Source: Campylorhamphus procurvoides (lineage: Eukaryota; Chordata; Aves; Passeriformes; Dendrocolaptidae). Taken from it: a stretch of DNA of 64,000 bases. Both the position numbers and the translations under genes were made by a program. Where the stretch lies: the NCBI GenBank assembly GCA_013396655.1, contig WBMV01000148.1, positions 1 to 64,000 on the forward strand, given 5' to 3'. Under the pieces are notes generated by a model, which was not told where the DNA came from, did not search any database, and saw nothing but the letters and a program-made list of their open reading frames with translations. Shown in pieces: positions 39,339 through 53,096 of this stretch; the stretch's first letter is position 1, and each line of letters opens with the position of its first letter.

Positions 39339-39415
39339 GATATATATATATATATGGGCTTTATATGCATATATATATATTTATATAATATATAGTGTAT
39401 ACACACACACAATCC
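39339..39415. repeat. TA/CA microsatellite next to the exon 9 donor
   Basis: TA repeats at about 39339-39398 are followed by CACACACACA at 39402-39411. On the transcribed strand this gives UGUGUGUG about 10 nt after the exon 9 donor, then UA-rich sequence. Confidence 0.9.
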
Positions 39416-39421
39416 TTTTAC

Positions 39422-39709
39422 CTTTATCTTGCACTTCTTTTGAAAATCGCTCCCTTTCAATAGCTGATTCACGTTCTATCCGCTCAATTTCAGCCAATGC
39501 ATCCAATTCTACTTCATCATATGACGTTATAGCTCCTTGTTGCGAAACCTGTTGCTGTGTCTGTACCACAGGAGTTTGAGGTTGTTTTGCAGCAACTGAA
39601 GTGTTCTGTTGTAAAACAGGCACTTGTTGTGCCTGAAGGAAAGCTGTCTGTTCGTGCTGCGGCAAACACTGAGCAGCGTTTAGTGGGCGGTTAACATCCT
39701 GTGGAGTAA
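39422..39709 (-). CDS. NIPBL: NIPBL exon 9, 3' part only
   Basis: These 288 nt end at a GTAAAAGG donor in phase 1. They code TPQDVNRPLNAAQCLPQHEQ, then a Gln-rich stretch (TAFLQAQQVPVLQQNTSVAA, KQPQTPVVQTQQQVSQQG), then a charged helix DELEL-type segment, DEVELDALAEIERIERESAI followed by ERERFSKEVQDK. The right side stops at a single N (39710), after which the sequence is not exon-like and carries no acceptor in register. From memory the human exon is about 627 nt, so roughly 340 nt (the KQKKQKKMKLGK and LTLRLSRV part) is absent from the window. Confidence 0.93.
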
Positions 39710-41721
39710 NAGGGATCATTTCAGAGAAGATGGAACAAAATAACCCACCACCAAAAAAGAATAAATAAAAATAGTACCTAAGGTTCAGAATATCAACTAT
39801 TAGAAAATGCTCAATGAAGCAAGTTTACTACAGAAAAAAAGGAAAGATCATAAAGATTTTTAATACGATGAAGACTTAATGATCAGTGTATAGACATTAT
39901 CCATTACAGCCACACATTTTTAATAAAAGAAAAAAAAACAACCAAAAAAACAAAGCCAAAACATACATAACTCCTCAACTTGGATTTAGTTTTTTAAAAA
40001 TTATTTATTTTAGGTAAACTCATTCCTACCTCCCCCACTCATTATTATGTAGAAAACACTAATTGTCTTAAGGCATTTTTCTACCATTCCCTGCCTTATC
40101 TCCCACCACCACTTTTTTTTAGTTCATTAATTTTTGCTTCTATGTGCACTCTTTCCAGGATTTGAGTGTATCTATAGAAATTTTTAAGAGGACATTTTTA
40201 ATTAGATAGATTCTCCATTTAATCACATTTCAAGATTTTGTTCCTCAAACTAATCAGCTTCCCGTAACTGCTGGCCTAGAAAAGAAGGTCTGAAAAACAG
40301 AGCTTTTCAACCCGTCCCAATTGCAATTTTGAGCTACATTTTTGGCTTAAAAGTAATACTGGGTGATGGGGGAGGAGGAGGAGGTGGGAACACAGAGTCT
40401 ACCCGTCTTAAAGCAACCATTCAGATTCCATTCATCCAATGGGGAATACTGATCTTCAGAAAGCAGTGACTGAGATTATTGTTAGTCATTTTGGTCAGGT
40501 CATCATAAGTCAGTACTTCTAACAACCAAAAATTAACAGAAATACAGGTCCCCATGTGTCTCATTCAAGAAAGATCATTAAACAAGAAAGTAGCTTTATT
40601 CTGCAACTAAGGCTGCTATGCTTATTTTATCTCCCCAGTACATTCTGTAAAAGGTCCTTTAACTTCTTCATGTAGAGAGCCAGGTATGACATGGGTTTAA
40701 CTTAATCCTTGGCCATCAGCAATAAGTCCAGATTGTGCCAATCACATTCACAATGTTGGAAAACCCTGCTTTGACTCATCCCAATTCTCAAAATCTACTA
40801 CTCTACTCAAATCAGATACCACACTCAACCAAAGTTCTGGCTACACTGTAAGAAGATCTCTCACATTGCATCACAGATTTTTGTGATGCTCCTTCCCCCA
40901 GTTCACATTTCTTTAGGTAATTTACAGGATTGCCTTAGTGTAATGTGTAGCAGAAAACATTAGCTGCTCATTTTTTTATGGTAATGACTACCACTCAGAA
41001 AATACAAGCTGCATGATAAATTCTACAAATAGCAGAGGCAGCTAAGAACTTTTCAAAGGAAATATAATTCAAGATTAAGATGTCAGTAATCTCTTAAATA
41101 AAGACTTTTAAAATTGCAACAATGGGATATTTACTGGTTTTCACATTCACACTTCTTAAGAGGGTACAGATTTGATTCTCCCTTGTCCTAAACTTCTAAG
41201 TAAATATGATGAAGTTGTTCTGATTTAGTATTAATTTATCATGTTGAAACATATCACCTGTAGCAACAGATAAGATGATTCTTTTTATCTTTGAGTAGGC
41301 TTGAGGAGGTCAGAAGGATTTCAGTGCATTCCATTGTACATACTTAGAATCCAGCAAATGAAGAAACAAAAGTAAAGTTTTGCCTCTCCTAGGCAGCACT
41401 ACGAATAGGTATTTGAAAATATCTTCCTCCTGAAGGAAATTCCTGAAAGGTCTTGATAGTAAGGACAATAAGCTAAATTTTAAGAGAACATGCTCTGGCA
41501 CTAACTTCACATATTTCTGAGATACTTAATGATAGTTAAGGCTCTGACAACAAGGAAGCTTCAAAGCTACAACACAAATGTACTGAGGTGAAAAAGAAAC
41601 TGAAAAATATAAAGCATTCGCTAACAGTTTCACTCTACCACAAACATTAGCAGTTTTGAACAGGTATCACAATGAACATGTACCACATGCTATTTGATGC
41701 TAAGACTTCAGAGAAAAGCCA

Positions 41722-42331
41722 ATAGTGTGTCCAGGTGGCCAAGAAGGCCAAAGGCATCCTGGCTTACATCAGAAAGAGGGAGGCCAGCAGGACCAGCAGT
41801 GATTGCCACCCTGCACTGGGCACTTGTGAGGCTGCACCTTGAACACCATGTCGAGTTGGGGGCCCCTCAGTATGAGAAAGACAGGCACTGGAGCGTGTCC
41901 AGAGAAGGGTACAGGAGCTGGTGAAGGGTCTGGAGCACAATCTGATGAGGAGCAGCTGAGGGAGCTGGGTGTGTTCAGCCTGGAGAAGAGGAGGCTCAGG
42001 GGAGACTTTATCGCTCTCTACAACAATGTGAAAGGAGGTTGTAGACTGGTGAGGGTCAGCCTCTTCTCCCAAGTAACAGGACAAGAGGAAATGGACTCAA
42101 GCTGCTCCAGGGCAGGTTTAGGTTGGACCTGAGTAAGAATTTCTTCACTGAAAGGGTTGTTAATCATTGGAATGGGCTGCCCAGGGGGGCAGTGGAGTCA
42201 CGGTCCCTGGAGGTGTTTAAGAAACAACAGGACATAACACTTGGTGGTACAGTTTAGCTGACAGGATGGTGTTCAGTCAAAGGTTGGACCTGGTGATCTT
42301 GGAGGTCATTTCCAACTTTCATGATTCCATG
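41722..42331 (+). mobile_element. CR1 LINE, 5'-truncated copy (about 610 bp)
   Basis: This is a clear CR1 3' segment: GGCCAAGAAGGCCAAAGGCA, then GGAGCAGCTGAGGGAGCTGG, GCCTGGAGAAGAGGAGGCTC, GGGCTGCCCAGGGGGGCAGT, and the tail TGGAGGTCATTTCCAAC with ATGATTCCATGA. It is one of the better-preserved copies here. Open frames across it (41694-42132) are remnants and shadows, not a host gene. It sits in intron 8, opposite to NIPBL transcription. Confidence 0.93.
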
Positions 42332-45300
42332 AAATCAACACTGATTATAAAGAAGAGAGTTTCGTCTACTAATATTGGAGTCAGCCTGGAACATTCTGTA
42401 TGTGAGAAGTCTTGGGCCATTATATATCTGAGAATAAAGATCTTACAAGACTTGTTGATAAGAAACTCTTTTTTTTAAAGAATACACAGACAGACAGTTA
42501 CGATCAGTTTGCTGAACCAGCTGAGATTCCAAGATAGAGAAGGTTTGTTCTACAAAGTGCTGCCAATGTAGTAAATAACATGAAGATCTTCAAAAATTAT
42601 TTTTGAGAATGAACCAAACTTCAGAATTTGCTTTTAGAACAGAGAAATATGAAGGCTGCTTTTGAGTCTAAATCTAGTACTGGATGGTAATTCAGAAGAA
42701 AAAAATAATCTGACTTTCTGTATTTGGTCTTCCACAGTACCATTAAAAGAACTTTGCACCATCTCTTTTTATATGGTAGGAATATGTACAGCTTGTGAGA
42801 TAAGAGCAGGTTCTCCACTGGTTCAGTAAGGTCATTGTATCATTACTGAAAAGCAAATACTGATGGTCAACGAGATAATACCATATGTAGCCAAGAAGCA
42901 GCTAACATTGTAGGAAATGTGGACTCTACAGAGAACAACCAACCATCAACAACACCTCCCTAGTCTATCATAAACAGTATTCCTTGACCGACACGATAAT
43001 GCTGGGACTGGTTCTCTATATTTATTAGTTCTTCTGTGGATTTCTAGTGGTAGATGGTTCTGAGTACAGTATCAGCTGCTGTAGCAACTTGTAATCACCT
43101 CCTTTCCGTGACTCTTGACTGCTATAAAATCCTATATAATGCAATCAACTACAAAAAATATTTCGTTGCATTGCCAATTACTTAGCCTTCTTTACAATGT
43201 AAAGTTTCAAAACCACTTTTTGTTTGTTTACCCATGGAACAATTCACTTGCTTATTGGGCATCAGTAACTTGGATAGCAAACAAAGAAGCTTCTGTCCAG
43301 GAGACCTCACATACCACTGACACCTCCATCTCACGGCTTCTGTGTGCACACCTTCTAATCCCACCACAGTACTCATATCTTTTTTAAGCACTCATGACAC
43401 TTTTTCTGACCATCTCTAACCCTCTTCAGGTCACTTGCCATACAAAGATGATGCATCAAAGTCACATCACGGATCACACTCTTTGCTGTGATCCACAAGA
43501 TCAAGAAACAACTATTAAGGTTACCAGGAACTTAGGACTCACATATATTAGAGAATTTTAAAAAATCATTAGCTTTCCACTTGCATAATAACAACGGCCA
43601 AAGGGTCACACCAGGAAGTACACTCATATTCCTTTAATTCCCTTGCGGGCAAGTGTTCTCATATTTGATAGAAAGTCTTTCACCCATCCTACATCACCCT
43701 TTGCCAGAAGCATAATTCCCTAAGCATGAAAGCTGGAGAAACTGCTAGAGAGCAAATGAAGACTGGTGTCTAATACCTGGTTCACAGAACACTGGAGAGA
43801 AGTTTCAGAAATGTTCCCATGCTATACCTTTTTAAATCCATAGGAAAGTGATCCTCGAGACTCCTGGAACTTTATTTCAATGGGTACCAAATTGGTGTGT
43901 AAACCCAGACACTTCATTCCAGACATTTTACTGGAAAAGTCTTTGAAAAGAGAGGCTTTAAGAAATACATATGTGCTACATGTTAATGATTAAGACTTCA
44001 CACATGTAAGTAAGTGCATAAAGGCAGAAACTGCAGAAGGAGAAGAGAACCAGAGCATCCATACTGTGCTCACAATGATGTTTTTTCTGTTGGAAAAGCT
44101 ACGAACCTTGTGATGACAGAATCTGAGGAACACACTACTGCCAACAGATTTTAACAGACTGAAGTTTCAATGTGTGAATGGAAGTGTCTTATTTTAATTT
44201 AACATGATACTATTTACCACTCTCACATAAATGGAATGTTTTAATGAAAATTTGACTGGACAAATTCACCCTGGAACTCTGGTCAAACCAATCTCAAAAT
44301 TGGTAATAATCATCTTGATAATTTGTGCCTCCAGCAGATTCAAAAAGGAAAACCAGTCTCTTCAAAAGGATAGTAAAGGCCTGCCCAGAGTATAGTACTT
44401 AAGCCTGTGCAACTGAAGTACATACTAGAAGAACAATTTCTCTGTAAGGATTGAGATAATAAAGAAGCAGCATTCCAAAATACATTTGTTAAGAATAAGT
44501 ATCACCAAATGCAAATAATTTTTTTCCATATAGCAGTAGGCCTTGTGGCTTAAAGAGATATGAGTGTCATATCCAGACTTTGGCTTCCCATATAACTTCT
44601 CATAATAATTTCACTAATAAGCTGAGGAATATAATCTAGACAAAAATATGCTGTCGCAGTCTATCCTACTGTGAAACTGTGTTCATACACTATTAATTGT
44701 TCTTAGTAAAAATGGACAAAGGAAGTATATGTGAACAAGTACAGCTCTCCAGAGCACTCTCATAAGAACAGTAGTTTAAAATATTTATCTTTAATAACTT
44801 TTCACGTAACAGAATTAGAGTGTATTTTATTAATATAAAAATCATTACTGTTTTTGTAGTCCTTGAGAGGCCCACCAATACTTTTAAAAACAGAATCAAA
44901 AGTTTTCTTTACTGTTTTGAGTAACTTCTTGAAACAGAAGAAATTCAGCAAGAAGCAGCACAAATTTCTTATTCATCTGTGAGTTGTAAAAACACGAGAG
45001 GCAGATAGCTAAGTTCTACCGAAAGACAGTAGTATGTTTAAAACAACTTGGAATATAAATGTAAGCTATCAGGACAGAGCAGCTATACTCTCATATACAG
45101 CAGTAGTATCACCCAAAGTTGCCTCCAGCACTTTTCTGACTACTCATCCTCCTGAGTCTTCAAATAGACTTCTATCCATGACTTGGGACAGTAAAACATC
45201 AAGACAATGCAGACCAATTAGAATTTGCTTAAAAACATCGAAGACAATTAGAAGTTCAGAAATGATGACATGTAAAGGTAACAGACAGTGTGCTGTTCAG

Positions 45301-45429
45301 TTTGTAGATTAGATTAGTGCAAGACATGATAATGTTCTTTGAGATATGTAAACACCTGCTACAAAACAAGGATGTGAGCTGTTTTTCCTTGCCCTTTGGA
45401 AAGAAGTCAGGAAGTCTGATGCCCAATTG

Positions 45430-45655
45430 CAACAAAAAATATTCAGGCTAAGCAATAGGAGAAAAGCTTTCCTGCACTAAGAATCTGAACAGGTTGCATG
45501 GCAAAACTAAGGAAACTCCATTACTGACATTTTAAAATATATGGAAGTTACCGGGAGCAATACTGATACAGCTCAGCCAACAGGCATATAAGAAGATGGC
45601 AAGTTCCCCAGTCCTTTCCTGCAGTATATTCTAAAATCCTAGAATTTCTCTCTGG
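45430..45655 (+). mobile_element. Possible old CR1 3' remnant
   Basis: Faint CR1 features appear in order: AGGAGAAAAGCTTTCCTGCA, GAACAGGTTGCATGGCAAA, then AGTCCTTTCCTGCAGTATATTC. Divergence is high, and this may not be CR1. Confidence 0.35.
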
Positions 45656-46277
45656 AAATATTCCCAAATTTTGCATTAGATGTAAAGAAATTATTACTTA
45701 TTTTGATTAACAGACAATGTTGGCATTAATTTTCAAAGAGCATAACATTATTTAAAATTCAAACTTAAAGGGACAGCATATGAGAGAGATAAAGACCATG
45801 TATTTGAGAGGCTTTTAGGGACAGGTCATATTTACTTTGCAACAGTTTTTTCAAATGCCTAACAAAAAACTCAGCTCTGGCTGTTGTAGCTTATAGAATG
45901 GTTGTTTGCAGAAGCCTATTTGAATAAAAAATTAAGACAGAGAAAGAAACAAGAATGAATGAATATTTTGACCCTATCAGAAAAAAAATCCTTGAATAAA
46001 TTTCTTCTGCCTTTCTTTTAAAATAGGAAGGGTAAGATGCTAATTTCTCTTAACAAGTACCTTAGAGAGCACTGAAATCTGCACTACAAATTTAAGAAGA
46101 TTCATAACTCTTCTTTACCACCCACTACACATTCAGAAACCAAGTGTAGTGAACTCTCTCTGGGGAAGTCCTATAATGCCCTAAGAAAATGAAAGTAACC
46201 ATTCCAAATTATTCAGAAAGTAATCAAATACCTATTAACAATTTCTGTAGGGAATACAACTTATTTCTGGAAAACAG

Positions 46278-46319
46278 NNNNNNNNNNNNNNNNNNNNNNN
46301 NNNNNNNNNNNNNNNNNNN
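46278..46319. other. Assembly gap (42 N)
   Basis: This is an unresolved stretch in intron 8. The flanks read AAAACAG on both sides (46271-46277 and 46319-46326 region), so the gap may be a short repeat or an overlap of contig ends. Confidence 0.95.
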
Positions 46320-48029
46320 AAAACAGTGCAAAATTACATAGTTGGACTGTTTCTAGTCCTTGTGGATGTTTTCCTAGATGTTTAGGAAAGTGTATGGAAA
46401 CAGACCTGTAAATCATATGAGCATTCCTCTTTGGAAACAATGAACTAAAAACATTGTGGAGGGCTTTCATTACACAGATCTTCAGAAGTTCTCTCAAAAA
46501 AAATTAAAAAGGAAAATAAAATTTGATGTTCCAAGCACTAGGAAAGTAGAAAAAATGGATATAGGATTCCAATGAATAATCAGTCTTTAGTAATGGAATC
46601 CATCAGATATTTTATGAGACCAACACAGGGAAAGCACTCCATGACAATCCCAAACTAAATCATAGAAATAATTTTTTAAAAAAGTGGATGTGGCAACTGA
46701 TGATAGTATGAAAGCAGAGCCACTATGTGTTCTGCACAGTTAAAACAAAAAAATTTACATAAAAAACATAGAATAAAAACCAGCCTAGAACTACTGGATA
46801 GAACTTCAGGTGCTCTGATACCTTTACTGAAGGAAAAGTGAAGCAAAGAGTTATGTAACAGTGAAATTTTACTCCACTGATGAAGTGAATAACCAACCAA
46901 GAAACAAATATTTGCCAAGGTTGCAAACAAAATTTCTTCCTCATTCAGATTCTGTCAAACAGACAACTACATCCAGTGCACAGGTAATTCAAGACTGCCT
47001 CCAAGTCTTCAGAAGTCCTTGCTTACTTCCATGTCCAAAGCACAGAAATGCAGTCTGTACCCATATCTTCAGTAAATGCCTCAAGTTTCTACAAGAAAGC
47101 TTAGACAGCATAACATCCTTTCTGAGATCTCTCTCTGATTATGACTGGTTATGCCTAGTGCCATTCTTTCTGTATTCCCAGACAAACAATTAAGTATTTT
47201 GCTAATTTTCTTTATCAAAGTTTGTGACCTGCCAACCAAACTTTCAAGGGCTAATGGGAGTAGCAACAAAAAGCTCAGCATGGATACTTGTTTATTTATC
47301 ACTGGACAATTTATCAGCCCAACTTTCGCAACAAATCACGGGCCAAAAACTCAAGTGTAGGAGATCCCATGTTCTTGGTAACACTGTAATTATCCACACC
47401 TCTTCCATACACTTCTAAAATACTAGATTAGAGGCAGGAAAACTCTGGCAAAATTCCTGCAGCATCAAGAACTGATTCTCTCAATCAAGGTTCATTAACC
47501 TCTTCAAGAAGGGAATATGGTAAAACCATTAGTAACAGTATTTCAGTCACATAATGTGTCAATGGGAAAAGTAAAGTCAACGCACAGGTAAACAAATCAA
47601 AAAGCTCCTCTTGCACTTTTTCAGCCTCTCTAATGCTGAAGCATTACAATCTGAACTGTACAATCGGGTTGTTCAGAAATATTCTGAAAAGGTATCCCTT
47701 CAAAACTGGTTTTTGAGACAGCCAATTGAAACAGCAGCAGCTTTAACAAAAAAATAATTCAAATATTCTTCTGACTGAGTGGTAATCACACATCTGAGGG
47801 GAAGAGTACCTTAGGTGCACAACACTGTTAAACCTATAAGCTTGACACAGAGCAAAAAATAACCACATTTAGTCTTTGCCATTTATGCAAGTCTTACAAG
47901 TCCTTTAGCTCAAGATCTCCTGAAATACCAATGCTGTTGGCATCCTATACACATACTTCTCACTTGCCACTTGAGCCATAGGATAATTCAGTTAAGAAGG
48001 CAACTCAACAGATCTTTAGTTCACCTTTA

Positions 48030-48365
48030 TGCTCCAAGCAGGGTTAGGGAAGGCCACATTACGGTGAGCTTTATCCAATCTGATCCTGAAAACCTCCAAA
48101 GACAGAAAATTTACAGATTCTCTGGGCAACCTTTCCTACTGCTTGACAGTCATGATAGTGGAAAAGGTTTTCCTTAGACCCAGTTAGATCTCTCATTTAA
48201 ATTTAAGTTTGTTGTATCTCATCCTCCACAACACTGAAAGGCCTGACCCAGGTCTTCCTGATAATCTCCTCACAGGCATGGGAAGGCTGCCCTAAAGGTC
48301 CGTCCCTGCCAAAGATGTCTCTTATCCAGGCTGCATAACATCTACACCTTCTCTGTAATCTCCCC
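48030..48365 (-). mobile_element. CR1-like LINE fragment, antisense to window
   Basis: Read on the minus strand this resembles the CR1 3' region: the block around CTCTGGGCAACCTTTCC, followed by TGGAAAAGGTTTTCCTTA and the pattern TCTTATCCAGGCTG, is the familiar antisense CR1 layout. It is diverged and both ends are uncertain. Confidence 0.55.
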
Positions 48366-49076
48366 CATATTCTGTTCTCTGCCTAACACAATCATCCAGT
48401 AAAATTTACAGTTTTGTTTCATGGCTAAAGAGAAAAAAGCACTGTTTCATCTTTCTACTATTGCCAAGTAAATATATAATCAATGAAAAAGAAAATCAGC
48501 AAGAATATATTCAAACCCCTACCTTGCCAAGTGGATTTTAGCATAACAAACAACTTTGAGCAGATTTTTCTCTGTTCCCCCTAAACTGATGTACAGTTCA
48601 TCCTATTGCTTCTCCATACCTAAGGTTTTCAAGCTTCATTTATGCTACGTGTGTTGAGTTCACTGAACTACTTTTATTTTCATGTTTTAAAAGTTTTATA
48701 ATTGTAATTAAGACAAGTGTTGCATATTAGAACACTTTTGAGCTGGTTTAAGGGTTCAATACTCGTAATGCTGCCTTTAAAATATTTCTTATGTAGTGCA
48801 ACTGAAACCATTCTTAGGAAGAATTTAATCTTCGTATTGGAAAGGATTTTAAATCCTTCTGTCCTCCGTAAATTTGAGTGTTAGTTTGAAGGATGATTAG
48901 TCAATTTTCAGACCATCAGAGATTTATTCTGGATCCGGGCCCAAAATAATTTTGTATCCAAAACATAAAGACATAGTCTTTCGTACTTTCAGAAGGAAAA
49001 ACTAAATACCTCTTTACACTGTCTGTTCTTTGAAAATGGGAAAAATAAATGGAGATATATGTGACTGCTAGACTAC

Positions 49077-49170
49077 CTTTAAGGGTTCCATCACCTCCAG
49101 CTGGAGAGCAGACTGACTGTGGTGACCTCAAGGAAAAAGACGCAGCATTCCTTAGTGAAGGATCGCCATC
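49077..49170 (-). CDS. NIPBL: NIPBL exon 8
   Basis: This exon is 94 nt, entered in phase 0 and left in phase 1. It codes DGDPSLRNAASFSLRSPQSV, then CSPAGGDGTLK plus one base. The acceptor is CACTTTAG and the donor GTAGTCTA, which is weaker than most in this gene. From memory the human exon is one codon longer (DGDSSTMRN). Its phase-1 end would join exon 9, whose 5' end is missing here. Confidence 0.92.
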
Positions 49171-52100
49171 CTAAAGTGACAATAATAAAAAATTAACATT
49201 ATGAGCAAGAACATCTGTTAAAAAAATTAGTGCATATTGGACAAAAAAGCATACAAGAAATATAAGAAAAATATTTATTTATATTAGAATCTTTGTAATT
49301 TAGACTGCTATTAGACTACTATATAAGCGATACTCCACAGCACAATCAGCCCTAAAATTAATCCATAATCAGAATATGCACACATAAATCTTTGTACGTG
49401 TCTTCTATCTCCATAAGCACTTTTGGTTTACACTAAGATTCCACTTTTTGCTGTAAGCACTCATAGTAAAGAGCTGAGGAGCAGATACATGACTTGTAGC
49501 CAATACCACCTGAAAGATATTGAGTATAACTCATCACTTTTTCATTTAACCGACCCTTAAAAGATTATCTAGAATGCCATCTTACTTTTACCCTTCAACT
49601 TATTAATACTATAGAAAGTCATACAGAGTATTACTACTATACAGATGCTATGCAAATTAATCTATATCCTCCAGCATACACACCTCAGGACTGAGCAAAA
49701 TCTAGCATTCCCACTACAGGAAAGATAGTCTTGTGTAAAACGCAACTTGAATTACTTTAGCTTGTTATTTTCTGTCTTAAGAGTTAAACAGGAAACAACT
49801 CAATGGCAGTATGAACCACTTTTCCAACCCGTTCCAATGCAATTAATAACTTCTGAAAAACTTGTTTATAATATAATACTAACTGCAATGTAACGATGTC
49901 CATGCTCTACTTTTGTCAATATAAACATGTCTTTTTTACCTCCATGCCATTCTAAAAACAAATATGGAACTCAATATTCTATTTCTCATTCAGATTTTTA
50001 TGTGGGTTTTTCCAACGCTTTCACAGAGCCCTCTGCTGGTTACGAGTATACTCATTCTCAGAGCCCTAAATTCAACTATAGAACAGTATTTCCCATTCTA
50101 ATCACTGGTTTTTATACAGCTTCTACAGGAATGTTTCAGGAAAGAACAAACTAACAACTCCTATATCTGTGAAGAGACAATTTCTATAATTTTAAGCAAA
50201 TTGCCAGAAGTCTATTCTTTCCAAGCATATAGTCATACAAAGGAAGGAAGTTTTCAACGAAGTTCTAAGGTTATTTAATGTTTCCTAATTAAATTGGCTA
50301 TTTCAGTAGCTAACACTCTAATGTGCCCCTGTTGAGGTATCTGGATACAGGCAGTTATGTCACATAACTTTTTCTCATTCTTTTCTTTTTCTTTCTTTTT
50401 TTCCCCCAGATCTGAACTGTCTGTCTGATACTTTTTATCCCTGTGACCAATTTCCACCCAATTCATGGAACATTAGAAGGTTCAACTGTAATTATGTTTT
50501 TACATGTCTGAATGAAAAGAATCAGCAGCCAGTAGTAAATTGGAAAGCTAAATTGGTACTTCAAGGAGACAGAAGTCTGCAGAGGTGGGCAACTATGTAC
50601 TTCCTCTGATGATGGCCAAGCAGCCATGTGAAGGTGCAGCTGACACTGCTCATGGAAAAGGAAAGAGTTTGAAATTTTTGGACTAAAGGTGATTACACAT
50701 CAAAGAACATAAATCCATGAGAAATCAGATTTTATCAACTTCACCATTCATGAGCACTTACAGTTGTATAAATTTTTTTTTTCTTTCGTATCACAGCACA
50801 ATAAACCTAAAACTTACACTGGGGTATTAATTACACTTATTTTTGCAACAGTGCTTGCAAGAAGAGTTGTTGCCTCATGTAAGGAAATTTTCATGGGCAA
50901 AGAAATTTAATACTCAGATCCTGTTCAATAAAATGACCTGCACATTAAATTTATATGATTTTCTTTTTAAAGACAAACTGAATTAATATCCTATTGAGTT
51001 ACTATTTTTTCTCCCACACTGAAATTATGGAACTTATTTTCTCGAACTGACTTTTCTTTGACTTGTAAGAAATTTCACCACCACCCCCCCCCGGCAACAT
51101 ACTGAAAAATAAGCTTAGCAACTTCTTAGCCGGTATATTTTACTAGGACAGGATAGGTCCTTCAATCATGATTGTCAGGGACGCAGGCAAAAGCAACTTT
51201 TACTAAATTAACTAAACACACTAAGCAAGTAGAAGAGCTTTTGGGGAGAAATGCCATTCCTACCAAAGGCGACAAATTTTCAGAAATGTGCATTTACAGA
51301 CCCTAGTTTAGAGGTTCACCAAATGATGAATTATATTGTAGGAATGTTCTCAAGTTTACCCAAAAATTGTCCTTAAATTGAATGTTTTTGTAGTGAGCCT
51401 TCAAGAGTATACTTGCCAATTTTACAGAATCATTGATCGAAAATACACAATGTTCTGTAACTATTAGCTTGTTTTAAGCAAGAGAATACTAAAACAAATA
51501 AAAATCATTAAAGCTTCTATGTTTTATGATTTTTATAATCCTCATTCATAAAGACCTTCTCCAAAGAAGAAAAGGCTACATTATGATTAAGCTTGTTATT
51601 CACACTCTGTTCCAAAACTTTAATCCAAACTCTTCGAACAGTTTTCTGCATAACAGCTTCTAAAATCAGCTTTAAAAGGTATAATTATAAATAAAACACA
51701 TGCAGTACATATGCACCATTAAAAAAGAGCACAAAAGGATAAAAATGCAAGTTTACAAATGTTTACTACTTTTTGTTTAGTATTTCTCCAATCAGATCAA
51801 CCAATAAGGGTATACTTTGTTTTCACAGTATGTCCATTTTAAAAGTGTTTCACATCTAAGTTTTTATGAACTAGGATATGGTTGCATTGGTTGGATCACA
51901 AAATTAGGGACGAATATTTTTAAATACTTAGTCACTAAAATTGTGAAATGAATTATCCTAATATGAAAGCTTTCAAAAAAAGACCTGTCTTAACTGTTAA
52001 CTAAATTCTGTTAACTGTCTTAACAAAACAAAGGTTCTTTTAATAATTCTCCATTAACATAGTTGGAGGGATATATGTACATTTAATGCCAAGAATAGCT

Positions 52101-53096
52101 TCCTACTTTGAAGAATTTACATTACTAAAGCAGGACAGAAAAACATCTGATGACTGTGTTTAGGAGAGTCTTTGACTACAACACTCTCTTGTTTAAGATA
52201 ATACTTCTTAGCAAATAGTTTCAATCAGCATAGTTGTTACATTTCATAGAAAAGTAAGATTAATAATAAAACTAATAACTCTTTTGTTTTACTTTAATTT
52301 ACTCTTTAATTACTGCATTAATCTTGATAAGGGATTTAAGGAGTCTGGTGTCAATACCACACTTGTTGAATACAACACTTTTTGCTCCCACAATATCTTT
52401 TAAGAGATTGTGTGCCAAATTTGCAAAGAAGAATCCCAACAAGCTTCATCCAAAGGATGAGATGCTTATGAAGATGAAAATTAATCAGTAGTTAAAAAAA
52501 AAAAAAGTGGGAGAAAAATGTGGAGCTTTTATGCTTTAGATTCAAGATATCAGAAGGAAGTTCTCCCACAATAAACAGAGTCATTAAGGGAAAGCATCTT
52601 CCAAAGAAATGGGCCCATAATAGAAATAAGAGACCATTTAGAAAAAATCTCCATAGGATTCTTGCCTTTGACAACACTACTATATTATCCAATAGGTTAG
52701 TCAAATGGATAGTTGCAGTGATCTACAGAGATAAATTAACTACATACCTATTTAGAACTCAGTATTCTTGGCATTAACATATTTCTGCAGTATTTCTAGA
52801 GACACTCTAGAATATCTTTAATTCACATATGAGATTACATGAAGATTTTTTACTTTTCCGAATTTCATCAGAATTAATGCAACAAAGAGCTCCAAAGTAA
52901 ATAGAGATCTAGAAGAAATTAAATCTCACATACAAAAGTTGCATGGTTGAGTGTACACATCTGAAATTGAAATATATCTTCAGTAATTTTATACACCCAC
53001 ATCATAAAATATCTGACTTGTAGGGCAGCTACACACATACTTGTTTATCAAAGTAAATGTTTGCTTTATCATAATAAACTGATTTAGGTAACATAC
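49171..53096 (-). other. NIPBL intron 7
   Basis: The intron is 3926 bp. I see a C-run near 51082-51092, poly-A/T tracts near 50768-50790 and 52494-52506, and AT-rich filler. No mobile element is recognised. Confidence 0.8.

Larger units (their letters stand above)
26892..39421 (-). other. NIPBL intron 9
   Basis: The intron is about 12.5 kb and the second longest here. It holds a tRNA-Ile/CR1 SINE (33655-33800), a possible old DNA-transposon-like stretch (34466-34680), a G-run (35902-35923), A/C-rich simple sequence near 38645-38700, and the microsatellite beside the exon 9 donor. I see no gene in it on either strand. Confidence 0.8.
39711..49076 (-). other. NIPBL intron 8, plus unassembled exon 9 start
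   Basis: This stretch of about 9.4 kb holds a CR1 copy at 41722-42331, a weak CR1-like remnant near 45430-45655, a 42-N gap at 46278-46319 and an antisense CR1 at about 48030-48365. The first part of exon 9 and its acceptor should lie at the 39711 end, but I cannot find them. Sequence left of the N does not continue the exon. Confidence 0.75.

Noticed and set aside
41694..42132. Open frames of about 76-106 residues
   Set aside because: They lie entirely inside a CR1 3' segment and do not encode a host protein.
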